NCBI GenBank assembly: GCA_038232055.1
Contig: JBBSIN010000005.1
Coordinates: forward strand, 1 to 62,968
Direction: 5' to 3'
Source: JBBSIN01 sp038232055
Lineage (GTDB): Bacteria > Actinomycetota > Actinomycetes > JADGOV01
DNA length: 62,968 nt
Part shown: piece by piece, positions 31,672 to 40,353 of the stretch
Layout of the letters: every line of letters begins with the position of its first letter
How positions within the stretch are numbered: the first letter of the stretch is position 1
The notes under the pieces: model-generated
Databases searched by the model: none
What the model was told of the DNA's origin: nothing
Seen by the model: the letters and a program-made list of their open reading frames with translations, nothing else
Position numbers and translations under genes: made by a program

Positions 31672-33582
31672 CTATTCGGGCGCTCCCGACAGCAGGCGGC
31701 GCAACCGCGTGCGCCGGGGCCGGGCGCCGACCTCGCGGACGGCGCGGGGAAGGGCAGCACCCGCGGCGGGTACGACGGAGAGGTGCCGCTGCGCTCGGGT
31801 CAGCGCGGTATAGATGAGCGGGCGGCTGAGCAGGCCGCCGCCCTCGGGCGGGAAGACCGCCACGACGGCGGGCCACTCCGACCCCTGCGCCCGGTGCACC
31901 GTGATCGCCCAGCCATGTCGGAGGTCGCGCGCGTAGCGGACCGGCACGGTCGCCGGACCCGCGGCGAACTGGACGACGAGCCCCTTGTCGCCGATCTCCG
32001 TGACGACCCCCACCTCGCCGTTGGCGAAGCCGTCGTCGAGATGGTTGGCGGTAGCGACGACCCGGTCGCCGACGTCGAAGCCGCCAACCACGCCGGCACC
32101 GGGGTTGAGCGTGGCCTTCAGCGCGGCGTTGAGCGCGAGCGTGCCGGCCGGTCCCCGGTGCACCGGCGTCACGACCTGGACGTCGTCGGGAGCGATACCC
32201 AGCGCGCGCGGGATCGAGTCGGTGACCAGCTGGACCGTACGGCGGGCCGCGGTCGCCGAGTCGGCCGCCGGTACGACGACGACCTCGCGATCGGGGGACT
32301 CGACGGAGGGCAGCTCGCCGCCGCGGACGGCGATGGCCAGCCGGGCGATCGCCCCGCCCTCGGCCTGCCGGTGCAGCGTCGTCAGCTCCACGGTGGGCAG
32401 TGCACCCGAGTCGAGGATGTCGCCGAGCACCCGACCGGCACCGATCGACGGCAACTGAGCCGGGTCGCCGACCAACAGGAGATGGGTCCCGTCGTCGCAC
32501 GCCTCCACGAGGGCTGCCGCCAGCTCCACGTCGAGCATCGACGCCTCGTCGACGACCACGACGTCGGCGTCGAGGGGCCAGGACTCCCCGCGGGCGAACT
32601 CGCCGGTGGTGCCCTGCGCGCCGAGGAGGCGGTGCAGCGTGACCGCCGGGAACTCGGTGAGCTCCTCGAGCCGCTTCGCCGCCCGCCCGGTCGGGGCCGC
32701 GAGTGCCACTCGCCGGCCATGCGCCTCGGCCAGCGCTACGACCGCTGCCACCGTCCGGCTCTTGCCAGTGCCCGGGCCGCCGGTGAGAACGCTCACGCCG
32801 TGGGCGGCCACGTTGCGCACTGCCGCCGCCTGCGCGTCGTCCAGCCCGCCGCTTCCCCCACCCACGTCGTCCGGCTGGCACAGCGGCTCGGCCACGCCCA
32901 GCAGCCGGGTGAGGCCCTCGGCCAGCGCGTCCTCCGCCATCGCGTAGCGGGCGAGGGCCACCAGCCCGTCGTCGTCGAAGCGCAGCAGCCGGCCCTCGGG
33001 CAGGGCCGCCTCGATCGCCGCGCCGGGGTCGGGTACGAACAAACCAGCCAGCACCGAGTGCAGGCTGCTTTCCGGCAGCGCGGTGTGCCCGTCGCGCGCG
33101 GCCCGGGCCAGTGCGTACTCGGCGAGGGCCGCGCCACGGCGAGGGTCGTCCCTGGTGGGGCGCTCGAGCAGGGTCGCGGCCAGGGCGTCGCCCTGCTCCG
33201 GGCGGGCCTCGGACACCTCCAAGAGCCGCCAGGGATCGAGCCGTAGTCGCCGGGCGGCCCCGTCACCCAGCGCGGCGACCGCTGCGCCGGCCAGCCGCAC
33301 GGGGATGCCGGCGCCGACGAGAACCTCCGCGACGTCGTACGCCGGAAGCGCGTCGGCGAAGGCCTTGACCAGCCGTTCCGACCGCTTCGGGCCGACGTCG
33401 GGCAACGCCGCGAGCCGCTCGGCGGTGACGTCGTCCGGCCCGGAGATACCCGCGGCCGCCAACGCGGCGGCGAGCGTGCTACCGACACCGGGCCACAACC
33501 CCGCGGCGCAGAACGCGGGAAAGACCTCCGACACCCCGGCGAGCGTAGGGGACCGGGCCGTTGAGCGGCGCTCGGCGTCCAC
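31672..33582 (-). CDS. RecD2-type superfamily 1 DNA helicase
   Basis: 636 residues. The N-terminal helix-hairpin-helix region (DVTAERLAALPDVGPKRSERL) belongs to the RecD2 family, which works without RecBC. Helicase motifs follow: Walker A GGPGTGKSRT (near 280), motif II VVVDEASMLD, LVGDPAQLPSIGAG, and the C-terminal SH3-like insert ending in WAITVHRAQGSEWPAV and YTALTRAQRHL. It unwinds DNA 5' to 3' and probably serves repair. The start is a GTG at 33582. It is shorter than Deinococcus RecD2 (about 715). Motifs look intact. Confidence 0.9.
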   Translation of the reverse strand: MDAERRSTARSPTLAGVSEVFPAFCAAGLWPGVGSTLAAALAAAGISGPDDVTAERLAALPDVGPKRSERLVKAFADALPAYDVAEVLVGAGIPVRLAGAAVAALGDGAARRLRLDPWRLLEVSEARPEQGDALAATLLERPTRDDPRRGAALAEYALARAARDGHTALPESSLHSVLAGLFVPDPGAAIEAALPEGRLLRFDDDGLVALARYAMAEDALAEGLTRLLGVAEPLCQPDDVGGGSGGLDDAQAAAVRNVAAHGVSVLTGGPGTGKSRTVAAVVALAEAHGRRVALAAPTGRAAKRLEELTEFPAVTLHRLLGAQGTTGEFARGESWPLDADVVVVDEASMLDVELAAALVEACDDGTHLLLVGDPAQLPSIGAGRVLGDILDSGALPTVELTTLHRQAEGGAIARLAIAVRGGELPSVESPDREVVVVPAADSATAARRTVQLVTDSIPRALGIAPDDVQVVTPVHRGPAGTLALNAALKATLNPGAGVVGGFDVGDRVVATANHLDDGFANGEVGVVTEIGDKGLVVQFAAGPATVPVRYARDLRHGWAITVHRAQGSEWPAVVAVFPPEGGGLLSRPLIYTALTRAQRHLSVVPAAGAALPRAVREVGARPRRTRLRRLLSGAPE

Positions 33583-33594
33583 AGCCGGCCGACC

Positions 33595-34587
33595 TCAGCG
33601 GCGGGCCCAGGGCATCCGCTCGGGGTAGCCCATCTCCGGCGCGGAGACGTCGTCGAGGGCGGCGGTGATCTCTGCCGGCAGCGTGACCTTCTCGGTCTCG
33701 AGCGAGCCGCGCAGTTGCGCCGACGTACGGGCGCCGACGACGGGCGCGACGACGCCGGGCCGGTCCCGAACCCACGCCAGCGCCACCGCCAGCGGCGACA
33801 CGCCGAGCCCCTCGGCGGCGGTGCACACCGCGTCGACGATCCGGGCCGACCGCTCGTCGAGGTAGGGCTCGACGAAGCCCTTGTACGACGACGAGGCGGC
33901 CCGCGAGTCCGACGGCGGCAGCTTGCGGTACTTGCCGGTCAGCACGCCACGTCCGAGTGGTGACCACGGCAGGATGCCAACGCCGGCGTCGAGTGCCGCC
34001 GGCACGACCTCCCGCTCCACGCCGCGGGCGAGCAGGGAGTACTCGACCTGCGTCGAGACGATTCGGGCGCGGCCCGGCCACGCGGCCTGCCACGTCGCCG
34101 CCTTGGCCGTCTGCCATCCCGAAAAGTTCGACACGCCGACGTAGCGCACCCGGCCGGACGCGACGGCGGTGTCGAACGCGGCGAGCGTCTCCTCCAGCGG
34201 CGTCGCGTCGTCCCATGTGTGCAGCTGCCACAGGTCGACGTACGACGTCCCGAGCCGCTCGAGTGAGGCATCGAGCGCGGCGAGCAGGTGCGCGCGCGAG
34301 CCGCCGCGGTCGAGTGGACCGGGGCCGGTAGGAGACCCGGCCTTCGTCGCCAGGACGAGCGCACTACGCGGTACGACGCCCCGAGGTGCAACCAGGCGCC
34401 CGATGACGCGCTCGCTCTCGCCGTCGGCGTAGCGGTTGGCCGTGTCGAGGATGTTGCCGCCGGCGTCCACGAAGGCCTTGAGCTGCCGACCGGCATCCTC
34501 CGGGTCGGTGTCCCGTCCCCAGGTCATGGTGCCCAGCGCGATCCGCGAGACGACGAGGCCGCTGCGGCCGAGGTGGCGCTGTTCCAT
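33595..34587 (-). CDS. Aldo/keto reductase
   Basis: 330 residues, a NADPH-dependent barrel. The catalytic tetrad D48, Y53, K82 and H123 is complete (DTANRYADG, ATKAG, LHTWD), and the cofactor end GARTSAQLRGSLE is present. It belongs to the YajO/YghZ-like group that reduces aldehydes and small ketones. ATG 34587 starts the canonical MEQRHLGRSGL N-terminus. Twelve bases separate its stop from the RecD2 start on the same strand. Confidence 0.92.
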   Translation of the reverse strand: MEQRHLGRSGLVVSRIALGTMTWGRDTDPEDAGRQLKAFVDAGGNILDTANRYADGESERVIGRLVAPRGVVPRSALVLATKAGSPTGPGPLDRGGSRAHLLAALDASLERLGTSYVDLWQLHTWDDATPLEETLAAFDTAVASGRVRYVGVSNFSGWQTAKAATWQAAWPGRARIVSTQVEYSLLARGVEREVVPAALDAGVGILPWSPLGRGVLTGKYRKLPPSDSRAASSSYKGFVEPYLDERSARIVDAVCTAAEGLGVSPLAVALAWVRDRPGVVAPVVGARTSAQLRGSLETEKVTLPAEITAALDDVSAPEMGYPERMPWARR

Positions 34588-34649
34588 TGACGGAAGGCTA
34601 ACGCGCGCGCCGCTACGCTCGCGGGAATCCGGCCCGGGAAAGGACGCAG

Positions 34650-35699
34650 ATGCGGCTTGGAGTGAATCTCGGCTATCGGGGTGCGGGAACCGACTCGGAC
34701 CCGCTCGTCGTTGCCCGGGAGGCCGACCGGCTCGGCTTCTCGGTCGTGTGGGCGGCGGAGGCGTACGGCGTCGACGCCGCGACCGTGCTCGCCTGGGTGG
34801 CCGCCCGTACCGAGCGCATCGACGTCGGGTCGGCGGTGTTCCAGATTCCCGCCCGGTCGCCCGCGATGACCGCGATGACCGCGGCCACCCTCGACGCGCT
34901 CTCCGGCGGCCGTTTCCGGTTGGGCCTCGGCGTCTCCGGCCCGCAGGTCTCGGAGGGGTGGCACGGCGTGCGCTTCGCGGAGCCGCTCCGCCGGACCAGG
35001 GAGTACGTCGGAATCGTCCGGCGCGCACTGGACCGCCAGCGGGTGGAGTACGCCGGCCGGCACTACACGCTGCCGCTGCCCGACGGGCCGGGCAAGGCCC
35101 TGCGGCTGACCGTGCCTCCCGTGCGCGACCGGATCCCGCTCTATCTCGCGGCGGTCGGCCCACGCAGCCTCGAACTGGCCGGCGAGATCGCCGACGGCTG
35201 GCTAGCGATCTTCTTCGCGCCCAACTTCTCGGCTGAGCAGCTGGCGTCGGTCGGCACCGGTCGCGACCGGGCGGGAAAGGGTATGGCCGACTTCGACGTC
35301 GTCGCCAGTGTGCAGCTCAGCGTTGGGGACGACGTCGCGGCCTGCGCCGACCGGCTGCGTGGCCATGTCGCGCTCTACGTCGGCGGCATGGGCAGCCGCG
35401 AGCAGAACTTCTACAACGGGCTGGCCAGGCGGATGGGCTACGACGCCGCCGCCCGGGAGGTGCAGGACCGCTACCTCGCCCGCGACCACAGCGGCGCGAT
35501 GGCCGCCGTACCGCACGAGTTCATCGACCGGACGTCGCTTCTCGGCCCGAAGGAGCGCATCGCCGAACGGATGCGCGAGTTCGCCAAGGCGGGCGTGACG
35601 ACGCTGTCGGTATCGGTCGCCGGAAAGTCCGCCGACGAGAAGGTCGCGGCGATCCGGACGGCCGCGGAGGCGCTCGACCTGGCCGGGGGCGGCGCGTGA
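34650..35699 (+). CDS. LLM-class F420-dependent oxidoreductase
   Basis: 349 residues with the bacterial luciferase-like barrel: GVNLGYRGAG start, WAAEAYG, GSAVFQIPARSPAMTAMTAATLDALSGGRFRLGLGVSG and a C-terminal GVTTLSV strand. The GTGS/VFQIPARSP region is the F420-specific signature. It is of the Mer/F420-glucose-6-phosphate dehydrogenase-like group, but the substrate is unknown. The stop overlaps the uppP start by four bases, so it forms an operon with uppP and the phosphomutase; it is divergent from the aldo/keto reductase. Confidence 0.9.
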   Translation: MRLGVNLGYRGAGTDSDPLVVAREADRLGFSVVWAAEAYGVDAATVLAWVAARTERIDVGSAVFQIPARSPAMTAMTAATLDALSGGRFRLGLGVSGPQVSEGWHGVRFAEPLRRTREYVGIVRRALDRQRVEYAGRHYTLPLPDGPGKALRLTVPPVRDRIPLYLAAVGPRSLELAGEIADGWLAIFFAPNFSAEQLASVGTGRDRAGKGMADFDVVASVQLSVGDDVAACADRLRGHVALYVGGMGSREQNFYNGLARRMGYDAAAREVQDRYLARDHSGAMAAVPHEFIDRTSLLGPKERIAERMREFAKAGVTTLSVSVAGKSADEKVAAIRTAAEALDLAGGGA

Positions 35700-36526
35700 A
35701 CGTCCTGCAGGCCGCCGTGCTCGGCGTCGTCGAGGGGCTCACCGAGTTCGTCCCGGTCTCCAGCACCGGCCATCTCACGGTCGTCGAGAAGCTTCTCGGG
35801 CTGAAGGTCGACGACACCAGCATCACCGGCTTCACCGCGGTCATCCAGATCGGCGCCATCGCGGCTGTCCTGCTCTACTTCCGGATGGAGCTGACCCGGC
35901 TCGTCGTCGCCGGGCTGCGCGGCCTGAGGTCGGCCGACGTGCGCCGGGACGACCCGGACTTCCGCCTCGCCTGGTACGTCGTCGCGGGCTCGATCCCGAT
36001 CGGAATCGTCGGGTTCCTCGGGAAGGGGGTCATCGAGGGGCCGCTGCGCAACCTCTGGGTGGTCGCGGCGGCTCTGATCGTCTGGAGCGCGGCCATGGTG
36101 TACGCCGAGCGGGTCGCCTCGCAGCGCCGCCACGAGAGCGACCTGCGGCTGCGCGACGTCGTCGGGATCGGGCTGTGGCAGTGCCTGGCTCTGGTGCCCG
36201 GGGTGTCGCGCTCGGGCGCAACGATCAGCGCGGGCCTCATCCGCGGCATCGACCGGGTGACCGCGACGCGGCTCTCGTTCTTCCTCGGCATCCCGGCGCT
36301 CGTCGCCGCCGGCCTGTTCACCCTCAAGGACGCGCTCGCCGGCAGTGTCGGCGCGGTGCCCACCCTCGTGGGCATCGTGGTGTCGTTCGTCGTGGCGTAC
36401 GCGTCGATCGCGTGGCTGCTGCGCTTCGTCGCCCACCATCCGATCACCCTCTTCGTCTACTACCGGGTCCTCGCCGGGATCGTGGTCATCGGATTGCTGA
36501 TCTTCGGCGTTGTCGCGGCGACGTGA
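35696..36526 (+). CDS. uppP: Undecaprenyl-diphosphatase
   Basis: 276 residues with seven or eight membrane helices. It removes a phosphate from undecaprenyl diphosphate on the outside face of the membrane, recycling the lipid carrier for cell-wall and polysaccharide synthesis; gain of dose gives bacitracin resistance. The two signatures are intact: EGLTEFVPVSSTGHL (E13, E17, H26) and PGVSRSGATI. The GTG at 35696 overlaps the preceding stop and its own stop overlaps the next GTG, giving tight coupling. Confidence 0.95.
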   Translation: MNVLQAAVLGVVEGLTEFVPVSSTGHLTVVEKLLGLKVDDTSITGFTAVIQIGAIAAVLLYFRMELTRLVVAGLRGLRSADVRRDDPDFRLAWYVVAGSIPIGIVGFLGKGVIEGPLRNLWVVAAALIVWSAAMVYAERVASQRRHESDLRLRDVVGIGLWQCLALVPGVSRSGATISAGLIRGIDRVTATRLSFFLGIPALVAAGLFTLKDALAGSVGAVPTLVGIVVSFVVAYASIAWLLRFVAHHPITLFVYYRVLAGIVVIGLLIFGVVAAT

Positions 36527-37239
36527 GCACGGTCCTGTTCGTCCGGCACGGTCTCACCACGATGACCGGGCCCGTTCTCGCCGGCTGGACACCGGAGGTG
36601 CATCTCGACGAGCGGGGGCGCGAGCAAGCCCGCACTCTCGGGGAGCGGCTGGCGCCGGTGCCGCTCGCCGCCGTCGTTGCCAGCCCGCTCGAGCGCTGTC
36701 AGGAGACCGCGACCGCGCTGGTGGCCGGTCGCGACGGACCCGCCGTCGAGACGGATGACCGGGTCGGTGAGTGCCGCTACGGCGACTGGACCGGCCAGGA
36801 GCTGAAGAAGCTGGCCAAGGACCCGCTTTGGCAGGTCGTGCAGGCGCATCCCAGCGCCGCGTCGTTTCCCGGCGGCGAGGCGCTGCGCGACATCCAGGTC
36901 CGCGCCGTCGATGCCGTCCGCGACTGGAACGAGCGTCTCGGGCCCGAGTCGACGTACGCCGTCGTCAGCCACGGCGACGTCATCAAGGCGGTGCTTGCCG
37001 ACGCGCTCGGGCTACACCTCGATCTCTTCCAGCGCATCGTCGTCGACCCCTGCTCGGTCAGCGTGGTGCGCTACACCTCGCTGCGTCCCTTCGTCGTCCG
37101 GATGAACGACACTGGCGGGACGGTCGCCGACCTGCTGCCGCCGAAACGGAAGGGCCGGCGACGCCGTGGTGCCGGATCGGGCGCCGGGGGCGCCCGGGGC
37201 GCCGACTCCGACGCCCCGGTCGGCGGGGGAGCCGGCTAA
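36523..37239 (+). CDS. Histidine-phosphatase-superfamily phosphomutase (MSMEG_4193 type)
   Basis: 238 residues. The phosphohistidine motif RHG (R8-H9-G10) opens the protein, VVASPLERCQETA and CRYGDWTGQELKKL follow, and the second catalytic histidine is in VVSHGDVIKAV. This is the actinobacterial subgroup called putative phosphomutase (TIGR03848). It is probably a phosphatase acting on a small phosphate ester rather than a glycolytic mutase. A glycine/arginine-rich tail (about 200-238) is likely disordered. An 82-base repeat element starts in the first base after its stop codon. Confidence 0.88.
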   Translation: MSTVLFVRHGLTTMTGPVLAGWTPEVHLDERGREQARTLGERLAPVPLAAVVASPLERCQETATALVAGRDGPAVETDDRVGECRYGDWTGQELKKLAKDPLWQVVQAHPSAASFPGGEALRDIQVRAVDAVRDWNERLGPESTYAVVSHGDVIKAVLADALGLHLDLFQRIVVDPCSVSVVRYTSLRPFVVRMNDTGGTVADLLPPKRKGRRRRGAGSGAGGARGADSDAPVGGGAG

Positions 37240-37321
37240 CGATCTCCTTCGCTCGGCCCGTGGCGGTTAGTTGATCTCCACGTGGCGCTGCCGGCAACAA
37301 CAGCCAGGGCGAAGGAGATCG
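37240..37321 (+). repeat. 82-base dispersed inverted-repeat element, copy 4
   Basis: Perfect 13-base terminal inverted repeats enclose the usual 56-base core, nearest to copy 3. It begins in the base right after the TAA of the phosphomutase (37237-37239). The inner core can pair GTTG with CAAC. The following 225 bases (37322-37546) to the DUF3090 start contain nothing I recognise. Confidence 0.88.
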
Positions 37322-37546
37322 CTACCCCCTCGATTTGCCGCCAAAGCCGCGACAGAAGCAGTAGGCAGATCAGGGACGCTTCGTGGCATACAACTGCAGC
37401 CGTGAAAAGTCCGCCGAGGTCGCGTCCAGTCCGCTGATGCCTTGCCGGAGATCGCCGCCAGGGAGCGCGACCGGACGGGGACGACCGTGCTGGTGACGAG
37501 GGGCAGCCTGCCGACTGGCCGCCGGCGACCCGAATAGGGTTGTTCT

Positions 37547-38110
37547 ATGCCTCGACAGGTCCACGAGTTCGACCCGCCCGACCGGTTCATCGCGGGCACC
37601 GTCGGGCAGCCCGGCGACCGTACGTTCTTCCTGCAGGCCACGGGTGGCGGTCGCGTCGTCAGCGTTGCCTTGGAAAAGGTGCAGGTCGCGGTTCTCGCGG
37701 AGCGTCTCGACCAGATGCTCGACGAGGTCCGCCGTCAGCTCGGGGCGCGCAGCGGCGTACCGGAGGCCGCCCCCCTCGAGCTCGAGGATGTAGCGCCCCT
37801 GGAGGTGCCGGTCGAGGAGGAGTTTCGGGTCGGCACGATGGCACTCGCCTGGGACGGCGAGACCGCGAGGATCGTCGTCGAGGCGCAGGCAGCGGTCTCC
37901 GATGGAGCGGAGGCGGCCGAGCCACTCGCCGACGAGAGCGCCGATGGGCCCGACGTGCTCAGGGTGCGGATGCCGCCGGTCGCCGCGCGGGCGTTTGTCT
38001 CCAGGGCGCAGCGGGTCGTGGCAGCGGGCCGGCCGCCCTGTCCGCTGTGCGGGTTGCCGCTCGACCCGGAAGGCCACATCTGCCCCCGGCAGAACGGCCA
38101 CCACCACTAG
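37547..38110 (+). CDS. DUF3090-family protein
   Basis: 187 residues of the actinobacterial conserved family DUF3090. A beta-rich first half (FIAGTVGQPGDRTFFLQATGGGRVVSV) and an acidic central stretch end in a zinc-ribbon-like C-terminus with C165, C168 and C179 (CPLCG...CPRQNGHHH). It occurs constantly between the phosphomutase and SCO1664-type genes near mshC, and its function is not established. ATG 37547 is the natural start (MPRQVHEF). Confidence 0.9.
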   Translation: MPRQVHEFDPPDRFIAGTVGQPGDRTFFLQATGGGRVVSVALEKVQVAVLAERLDQMLDEVRRQLGARSGVPEAAPLELEDVAPLEVPVEEEFRVGTMALAWDGETARIVVEAQAAVSDGAEAAEPLADESADGPDVLRVRMPPVAARAFVSRAQRVVAAGRPPCPLCGLPLDPEGHICPRQNGHHH

Positions 38111-38132
38111 CCCGTCAGCCACACTGGATCCC

Positions 38133-38873
38133 GTGAGCGTGCCGGAGCCCGAAGCCAGCGCCCTCGACCTCGAGGCCGTGCTGCGGCTGCTGTGCGACGG
38201 CACGGTCTCCGTCGAGGGACGCCTTCTCGACGCCTCCAACGCCACCCTCTACTGCGTGGTCGAGCTGGACGGCGTCGCCGTCAACGCCGTGTACAAGCCG
38301 GTGGCCGGTGAACGACCGCTGTGGGACTTCCCCGACGGCACGCTGGCCGGTCGTGAGGTGGGGGCGTACGCCGTCAGCGCCGCCACCGGTTGGCAGATCG
38401 TCCCGCCGACCGTGATGCGCGAGGGACCCTTCGGCCCTGGGATGTGCCAACTCTGGATCGACACGGACGACACCGTCGACCTCGCGATGCTGGCGCGCTC
38501 CGACTCCGCCCAGCTGCGCCGGATGGCTGTCTTCGACGCGGTGGTCAACAACGCGGACCGCAAGGGCGGGCACCTGCTGCCCACGCCCCAGGGCCACGTC
38601 TACGGCGTCGACCACGGGGTCTGCTTCTCGGTCGAGGACAAGCTGCGCACGCTGTTATGGCGCTGGCGCGGCCGCCCGCTGACCGACGAGGCGCTCGACG
38701 TTCTGCGTGCCTTGCGCTCCGACCTCGACGGTTCGCTCGGCGCATCCCTCGCCACGCTGGTCTCCCGGGCCGAGGTGCGGGCCACCCGCCGCCGCGTTGA
38801 CCGGCTGCTTGCCAGCTGCCGGCACCCGCAGCCGAGCGAGGACTGGCCGGCCATCCCGTGGCCACCCTTCTGA
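38133..38873 (+). CDS. SCO1664-family (PI3/4-kinase-like fold) protein
   Basis: 246 residues in a family restricted to actinobacteria. The region VYKPVAGERPLWDFPDGTLAGREVGAY carries the ATP-binding lysine, and VNNADRKGGHLL with GVDHGVCF gives the catalytic Asn/Asp and metal Asp of PI3/4- and HipA-like kinases. It may be an atypical kinase; no target is known. GTG 38133 starts 22 bases after DUF3090, so the pair is probably one transcript with mshC downstream. Confidence 0.88.
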   Translation: MSVPEPEASALDLEAVLRLLCDGTVSVEGRLLDASNATLYCVVELDGVAVNAVYKPVAGERPLWDFPDGTLAGREVGAYAVSAATGWQIVPPTVMREGPFGPGMCQLWIDTDDTVDLAMLARSDSAQLRRMAVFDAVVNNADRKGGHLLPTPQGHVYGVDHGVCFSVEDKLRTLLWRWRGRPLTDEALDVLRALRSDLDGSLGASLATLVSRAEVRATRRRVDRLLASCRHPQPSEDWPAIPWPPF

Positions 38874-38921
38874 GCGCGCGCGCCGTTCTGGCAGCTAGGG
38901 CTCCGACTAGGCTCCGACCTC

Positions 38922-40172
38922 ATGCAGTCCTGGCCGGCGCCCGACGTCCCGCGCCTGCCGGGGCCCGGCGGGTCACTGCGGATCCTCGACACGGCGTCCG
39001 GCCAGCACCACACGCTCGGGCCGGGCGGCCGCGTGGCGATGTACGTCTGCGGCATCACGCCGTACGACGCGACGCATCTCGGCCACGCCGCGACCTACCT
39101 CGCCTTCGACCTCATGTATCGGGTACTCCGCGACAGCGGTGTCGAGGTCGACTACTGCCAGAACGTCACCGACGTCGACGACCCCTTACTCGAGCGGGCG
39201 GCCCGCAGCGGCGAAGACTGGGCAGCCCTCGCGGAGCGGCAGACGGCGCTCTTTCGCGATGACATGGCGGCGCTGCGGATCCTGCCGCCGCGCTGGTACG
39301 TCGGCGCGGTGGAAGCGATTCCGGAGATCGTCGAGCTGATCTGCGACCTCCGCGAGAAGGGCGCCGCGTACGACGTCGACGACGACGTCTACTTCTCGGC
39401 GGCGGCCGCACCGCAGTTCGGCTCGGTGGCACACCTCAACGTCGAGTCGATGTTGAGGCTCTATGCAGAGCGGGGCGGCGACCCCCAACGGCCCGGCAAA
39501 AAGGATCAGCTCGACTGCCTCCTGTGGCAGGCGGCCCGGCCGGGGGAACCGGCGTGGGACTCACCCTTCGGTCCAGGTCGACCGGGGTGGCACGTCGAGT
39601 GCGCGGCAATCGCGCTGCGCCGGTTCGGGCCGACGATCGACGTCCAGGGCGGCGGCAGCGACCTCGCATTCCCGCACCACGAGCTGGGCGCGGCGGAGGC
39701 CTCCGCCGCCACCGGCCGGTGGCCGTTCGCCCGCACCTTCGTGCACACCGGCATGGTGGGCTACCGGGGCGAGAAGATGTCCAAGTCGCGGGGCAACCTG
39801 GTCTTCGTCTCCCGCCTTCTGACAGCCGGGGTCGACCCGGCCGCCATCCGGCTCGCACTGTTGGCACACCGCTACCGCGACGACTGGGAGTGGACCGACG
39901 CGGAGCTGAGCGCCGGGCAGGAGCGGCTGGTCCGCTGGCGGGCCGCCGTACGCCGCCCGGTCGGGCCGTCGGCGGAGGCGACGCTCGACGGCGTACGCCG
40001 CCGGCTCGCCGACGACCTCGACGCACCCGGCGCCCTGGCGGCGGTCGACGCGTGGGTCGAGGAGGCGGCGGCGCCTCCCGGCGCCGATTCAGGCACCGGG
40101 CTAGAGCCCGGCACGGCGGGACCGTGCCTGGTGCGCACGGTCGCCGACGCGCTGCTCGGCGTGGCCCTCTAG
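38922..40172 (+). CDS. mshC: L-cysteine:1D-myo-inositol 2-amino-2-deoxy-alpha-D-glucopyranoside ligase
   Basis: 416 residues, the third enzyme of mycothiol synthesis: it activates cysteine with ATP and joins it to GlcN-inositol. It is a class I cysteinyl-tRNA synthetase paralogue without the tRNA-binding domain. Landmarks are the zinc/cysteine pocket C43, the HIGH-like THLGHA, WHVECAAIA, FPHHE and the KMSKS loop K285-S289. Finding it marks the host as a mycothiol-using actinobacterium. It lies downstream of the DUF3090 and SCO1664-type genes, as in mycobacteria. Confidence 0.95.
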   Translation: MQSWPAPDVPRLPGPGGSLRILDTASGQHHTLGPGGRVAMYVCGITPYDATHLGHAATYLAFDLMYRVLRDSGVEVDYCQNVTDVDDPLLERAARSGEDWAALAERQTALFRDDMAALRILPPRWYVGAVEAIPEIVELICDLREKGAAYDVDDDVYFSAAAAPQFGSVAHLNVESMLRLYAERGGDPQRPGKKDQLDCLLWQAARPGEPAWDSPFGPGRPGWHVECAAIALRRFGPTIDVQGGGSDLAFPHHELGAAEASAATGRWPFARTFVHTGMVGYRGEKMSKSRGNLVFVSRLLTAGVDPAAIRLALLAHRYRDDWEWTDAELSAGQERLVRWRAAVRRPVGPSAEATLDGVRRRLADDLDAPGALAAVDAWVEEAAAPPGADSGTGLEPGTAGPCLVRTVADALLGVAL

Positions 40173-40230
40173 ATCGGCAGCCGAGGGCCCGCGTCCCTGT
40201 TGGCTGCCCGGCGCAGGCTTCACAGCACGG

Positions 40231-40286
40231 GTCATCGACCGTCGAGTGGGCGAGGAGAGACTCGTCATCGCCGTCGAGCGGGCGAG
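40231..40286. repeat. Imperfect 24-base direct repeat downstream of mshC
   Basis: The stretch at 40231-40254 (starting GTCATCGACCGTCGAG) recurs at 40264-40286 with one base missing and one changed. It sits in the gap between mshC and the convergent PAC2 gene. It could be a slippage product or a binding site; nothing favours either. Confidence 0.55.
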
Positions 40287-40353
40287 TAACGCCAGTCGCC
40301 ACGCCAGCCGGACAAAGGGTGTTTCGGCGGCGCGTTAGCCCGACGGCGACGAG

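Noticed and set aside
40176..40208. Terminator after mshC (GGCAGCC/GGCTGCC)
   Set aside because: A seven-base stem with a 19-base loop and no T-run is too weak to call.
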